DNA of 6,658 nucleotides from an uncultured Pelosinus sp. (GTDB taxonomy: Bacteria > Bacillota > Negativicutes > Sporomusales > Acetonemataceae). Below, piece by piece: positions 4,339-6,658 of this stretch. The stretch's first letter is position 1; each line of letters starts with the position of its first letter. Under the pieces are notes generated by a model. It worked only from the letters and a program-made list of their open reading frames with translations. It ran no database searches and was not told the origin of the DNA. The stretch is from contig UQPB01000088.1 in the NCBI GenBank assembly GCA_900542835.1, forward strand, positions 1 through 6,658, in the 5' to 3' direction. The position numbers were made by a program, and so were the translations under genes.

Positions 4339-6465
4339 ATGAGCAACAGAGCAATCCGCATTGGCATCGATGTCGGCGGCACGCACACCAAGGCTGTCGC
4401 GATTGACAACAATAGCAACGAAATTGTCGGCAAGGGCTCGGTCATGACCACCCACCACCATCCGCAGGGCGTTGCCGCCGGCGTTGTCGCGGCATTCGAA
4501 AAGTGCCTCGCCGAAAACAGCATCAGACCGGAGGAAGTTATTTTCATTGCCCACAGCACGACCCAGGCCACCAATGCCCTGCTGGAAGGGGATGTGGCCC
4601 GCGTCGGTGTCATCGGTATGGGCGGCGGCTGGCTGGAAGGCTTTCTGGCCAAACGGCAGACAAAAATAGCCAATATCGATCTTGGCACCGGCAAGTTTAT
4701 CGAAATCGATCATGCCTATATCAATATTAAACAATGGTCGCCGGAAGTGCTGACCGGCACCATTAAAGAAATGAGCGAGCGGGGCGCCCGTGTCATCGTC
4801 GCCAGCAAAGCCTTTGGCGTTGATAACATGCGGGAAGAGCAGGCAGTGGCCGCAGCGGCCGAACAGCAAGGCATCGCCTGCACAATGGCTTCCGATATTA
4901 CCAAGCTGTACGGGCTGACCACCCGCACCCGCACCGCCGCCCTCAACGCCTCAATTCTGCCGAAAATGCTCGATACCGCCAATTCCACCGAGCAGAGTGT
5001 CCGCGCCACCAAAATCAATGTGCCGCTGATGATCATGCGCGGCGACGGCGGCGTAATGGAAATTAACGAGATGAAAAAGCGCCCGATCCTGACAATGCTG
5101 TCCGGTCCTGCCGCCAGCGTTATCGGAGCGCTGATGTACCTGCGGGCCTCAAACGGCATCTATTTTGAAGTCGGTGGTACATCAACAAATGTCGGCGTCA
5201 TCAAAAACGGCCGGCCCACTGTCGATTACTCGATTATCGGCGGCCACCGCACCTATGTGAACAGTCTTGACGTCCGGGTGCTGGGAGTGGCCGGCGGCAG
5301 TATGGTCCGGGCCAAAAAGGGGGAAGTGATTGACGTCGGTCCCCGCTCCGCCCATATCGCCGGCATGGGCTACGCCTGCTTCACCGCTACGGCGCTGTTT
5401 GACGGCGCCACCCTGTATCACGTCAAGCCCCGCCCCAACGATCCCGCCGATTATGTGGCAATCAGGCTGAATAACGGCGAAAGCGTAACCATCACCAATA
5501 CCTGCGCGGCAAATGTGCTGGGTATCCTGGGCGAAAACGACTACGCGCGCGGCAACTATGAATCAAGCCTGCGGGCGCTGCAGCTGCTGGCCGATTTCGT
5601 CGGTCTGCCGGTTGAGGACACCGCCAGGGCGATCCTGACCAAATCCTGCGAAAAAATTATCCCGGTAATTGAGGATCTGATTACCAAGTATAAGCTGGAA
5701 CGCGATCAGATCGTGCTGGTGGGAGCCGGCGGCGGCGCCGGTTCGCTCCTGACCTTTACCGCCAATATGCTGGACTTCAAATACCAGATTCCCGAAAACG
5801 CGGAAGTCATTTCCTCGATCGGCGTGGCGCTGGCTATGGTCCGCGAGATGGTGGAACGGACGATTCCCAACCCCACTGCCGCCGACATTGCCCAATTGAA
5901 AAAAGAGGCGAAGGAGCTGGCGATGAACAGCGGTGCGGTGGAAGACAGCATTGAGGTCTATGTCGAAATCGACGATCAGGCCCAAAAGGTGACCGCCATC
6001 GCCATGGGCTCCACCGAAGTAAAAACCACTGATTTGATGAAAAACTGCACCGCCGGCGAGGCGGTCGAGCTGGCGGCCGCCTCTATTGGCGTCGACGCCG
6101 GCGGTATCCGGCTGGCGGCGGATAATGGCTTTATCTTTGTCGCCACAGCCGAGAAAAACGGCAAGCAGCCGGTGCGGGTAATCGATAAGAAAGGCTTTAT
6201 TAAGATTCAGCGGGCCAATGGCATAATCGAACGCACCACCATGGAGGAGGTTAGCGCCGTCCTGCGGACCATGTGGGAGCGGGCCAGCAATTTCTCCAGC
6301 GAGGTCAGGATCAATCCCGACGTCTACGTTATTGCCGGCTCACGGGTAATGGACTACTCCGGCATCCCCGAACTGCTGCAGGTTTCCGGTTTGATTGAAG
6401 CCGAACTCAGCGACCAGCCGCCGGAAGCCGAGCTGGTACTGGTCCTGGCCCGCAATGAGCTATAA
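4339..6465 (+). CDS. Divergent hydantoinase/oxoprolinase family protein (HyuA-like ATPase)
   Basis: A 708-residue cytosolic protein of the actin-like ATPase fold; known relatives use ATP to open lactam rings or activate carbonyl substrates (5-oxoproline, hydantoins, acetophenone, acetone). Counting from ATG: the phosphate-binding loop is IGIDVGGTHTKAVAID (8-23), followed by HSTTQATNALLEGDVARVGVIGM (72-94) typical of the N-terminal domain. The second phosphate motif is LSGPAASVIGA (254-264) with YFEVGGTSTNVGVI (275-288). The nucleotide-site loop is LVGAGGGAGSLL (460-471), and a C-terminal region of about 200 residues follows. Total length is normal for HyuA. It departs from typical members: THTK replaces TFTD, GMGYACFT (342-349) replaces the GPACYG region, and TITNTCAANVLG replaces TVTDANLVLG after an extra segment. 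No HyuB directly follows. Start: GGAGGA at 4325-4330 favours ATG 4339 over the in-frame TTG at 4336. The stop overlaps the next gene. Substrate unknown. Confidence 0.85.
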   Translation: MSNRAIRIGIDVGGTHTKAVAIDNNSNEIVGKGSVMTTHHHPQGVAAGVVAAFEKCLAENSIRPEEVIFIAHSTTQATNALLEGDVARVGVIGMGGGWLEGFLAKRQTKIANIDLGTGKFIEIDHAYINIKQWSPEVLTGTIKEMSERGARVIVASKAFGVDNMREEQAVAAAAEQQGIACTMASDITKLYGLTTRTRTAALNASILPKMLDTANSTEQSVRATKINVPLMIMRGDGGVMEINEMKKRPILTMLSGPAASVIGALMYLRASNGIYFEVGGTSTNVGVIKNGRPTVDYSIIGGHRTYVNSLDVRVLGVAGGSMVRAKKGEVIDVGPRSAHIAGMGYACFTATALFDGATLYHVKPRPNDPADYVAIRLNNGESVTITNTCAANVLGILGENDYARGNYESSLRALQLLADFVGLPVEDTARAILTKSCEKIIPVIEDLITKYKLERDQIVLVGAGGGAGSLLTFTANMLDFKYQIPENAEVISSIGVALAMVREMVERTIPNPTAADIAQLKKEAKELAMNSGAVEDSIEVYVEIDDQAQKVTAIAMGSTEVKTTDLMKNCTAGEAVELAAASIGVDAGGIRLAADNGFIFVATAEKNGKQPVRVIDKKGFIKIQRANGIIERTTMEEVSAVLRTMWERASNFSSEVRINPDVYVIAGSRVMDYSGIPELLQVSGLIEAELSDQPPEAELVLVLARNEL

Positions 6466-6658
6466 TCGGTTCGAACCGGCGGCGGACAGCGCCCTGCGCA
6501 AAGCCGTCCAGACGGCTCTGGCCTGCGACGACGCCGCCTGGGACCGTTGCACACTGCGCAGCGGTGTCACCAACTGCCGGCTGAGCGACGGGGAAGAAAC
6601 CGCGATTATCGCCGGAGCCGTCGCAGCAGCCGCCGCTATGGCGCAGCGGATCAAAGCC
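6455..6658 (+). CDS. Unknown protein, N-terminal 68 residues, cut by the window edge
   Basis: The ATG at 6455 lies inside the last codons of the HyuA-like gene, giving an 11-base overlap typical of translational coupling. No clear ribosome site precedes it, which fits reinitiation by terminating ribosomes. The frame stays open to the window end. The visible part starts MSYNRFEPAADSALRKAV, has cysteines at 24, 32 and 41, a segment SGVTNCRLSDGEE (36-48), and then an alanine-rich helix-like stretch (49-65). Codon use matches its neighbours. It does not look like the start of HyuB, and I do not recognise the family. Its place in the operon suggests a partner or next-step enzyme for the HyuA-like protein. 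Confidence 0.7.
   Translation, partial: MSYNRFEPAADSALRKAVQTALACDDAAWDRCTLRSGVTNCRLSDGEETAIIAGAVAAAAAMAQRIKA

Noticed and set aside
3663..4406. Forward open frame of 247 codons overlapping permease and HyuA-like genes
   Set aside because: It is an out-of-frame shadow in GC-rich coding DNA. It overlaps two well-supported genes and its translation lacks family features.
4267..4869. Reverse-strand open frame of 200 codons at the 5' end of the HyuA-like gene
   Set aside because: It lies opposite the conserved ATPase motifs, and its translation shows no recognisable domain.
1..6658. tRNA or rRNA genes, CRISPR arrays, insertion sequences
   Set aside because: No cloverleaf arms, regularly spaced repeats, transposase motifs or terminal inverted repeats were seen on either strand.

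Overview
The window is 6658 bases of GC-rich, gene-dense bacterial DNA. It holds five coding regions, four complete and one cut by the right edge. Strong GGAGG-type ribosome binding sites, TTG/GTG starts, and a CoA-transferase that closely matches the clostridial 4-hydroxybutyrate enzyme point to an anaerobic Firmicute. The GC content would suit a spore-forming member of the Negativicutes, but that placement is an inference from style and not from a marker gene.

Layout. Bases 1-134 are a leader, possibly with the last codons of an upstream gene. A CoA-transferase of the AbfT/Cat family runs rightward (135-1430). It meets a leftward class I mannose-6-phosphate isomerase (1506-2606, manA) across a strong hairpin that could terminate both. 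Bases 2607-2925 are a divergent control region, AT-rich in the middle, with stacked palindromes on top of a good manA promoter. To the right lies a rightward cluster: a polytopic permease (2926-4218), a divergent hydantoinase/oxoprolinase-type ATPase (4339-6465), and a gene of unknown function (from 6455) that overlaps the ATPase gene and leaves the window.

How the genes fit together. The CoA-transferase and manA look like stand-alone metabolic genes with no clear link to the rest. The permease, ATPase and unknown gene look like one operon. The permease probably brings in an organic acid or small amide/lactam, and the HyuA-like protein may activate it with ATP. The usual partner, HyuB, does not directly follow. 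The ATPase departs from the standard family motifs at several places, and the next gene is not recognisable. This cluster is the most likely place for undescribed biochemistry.
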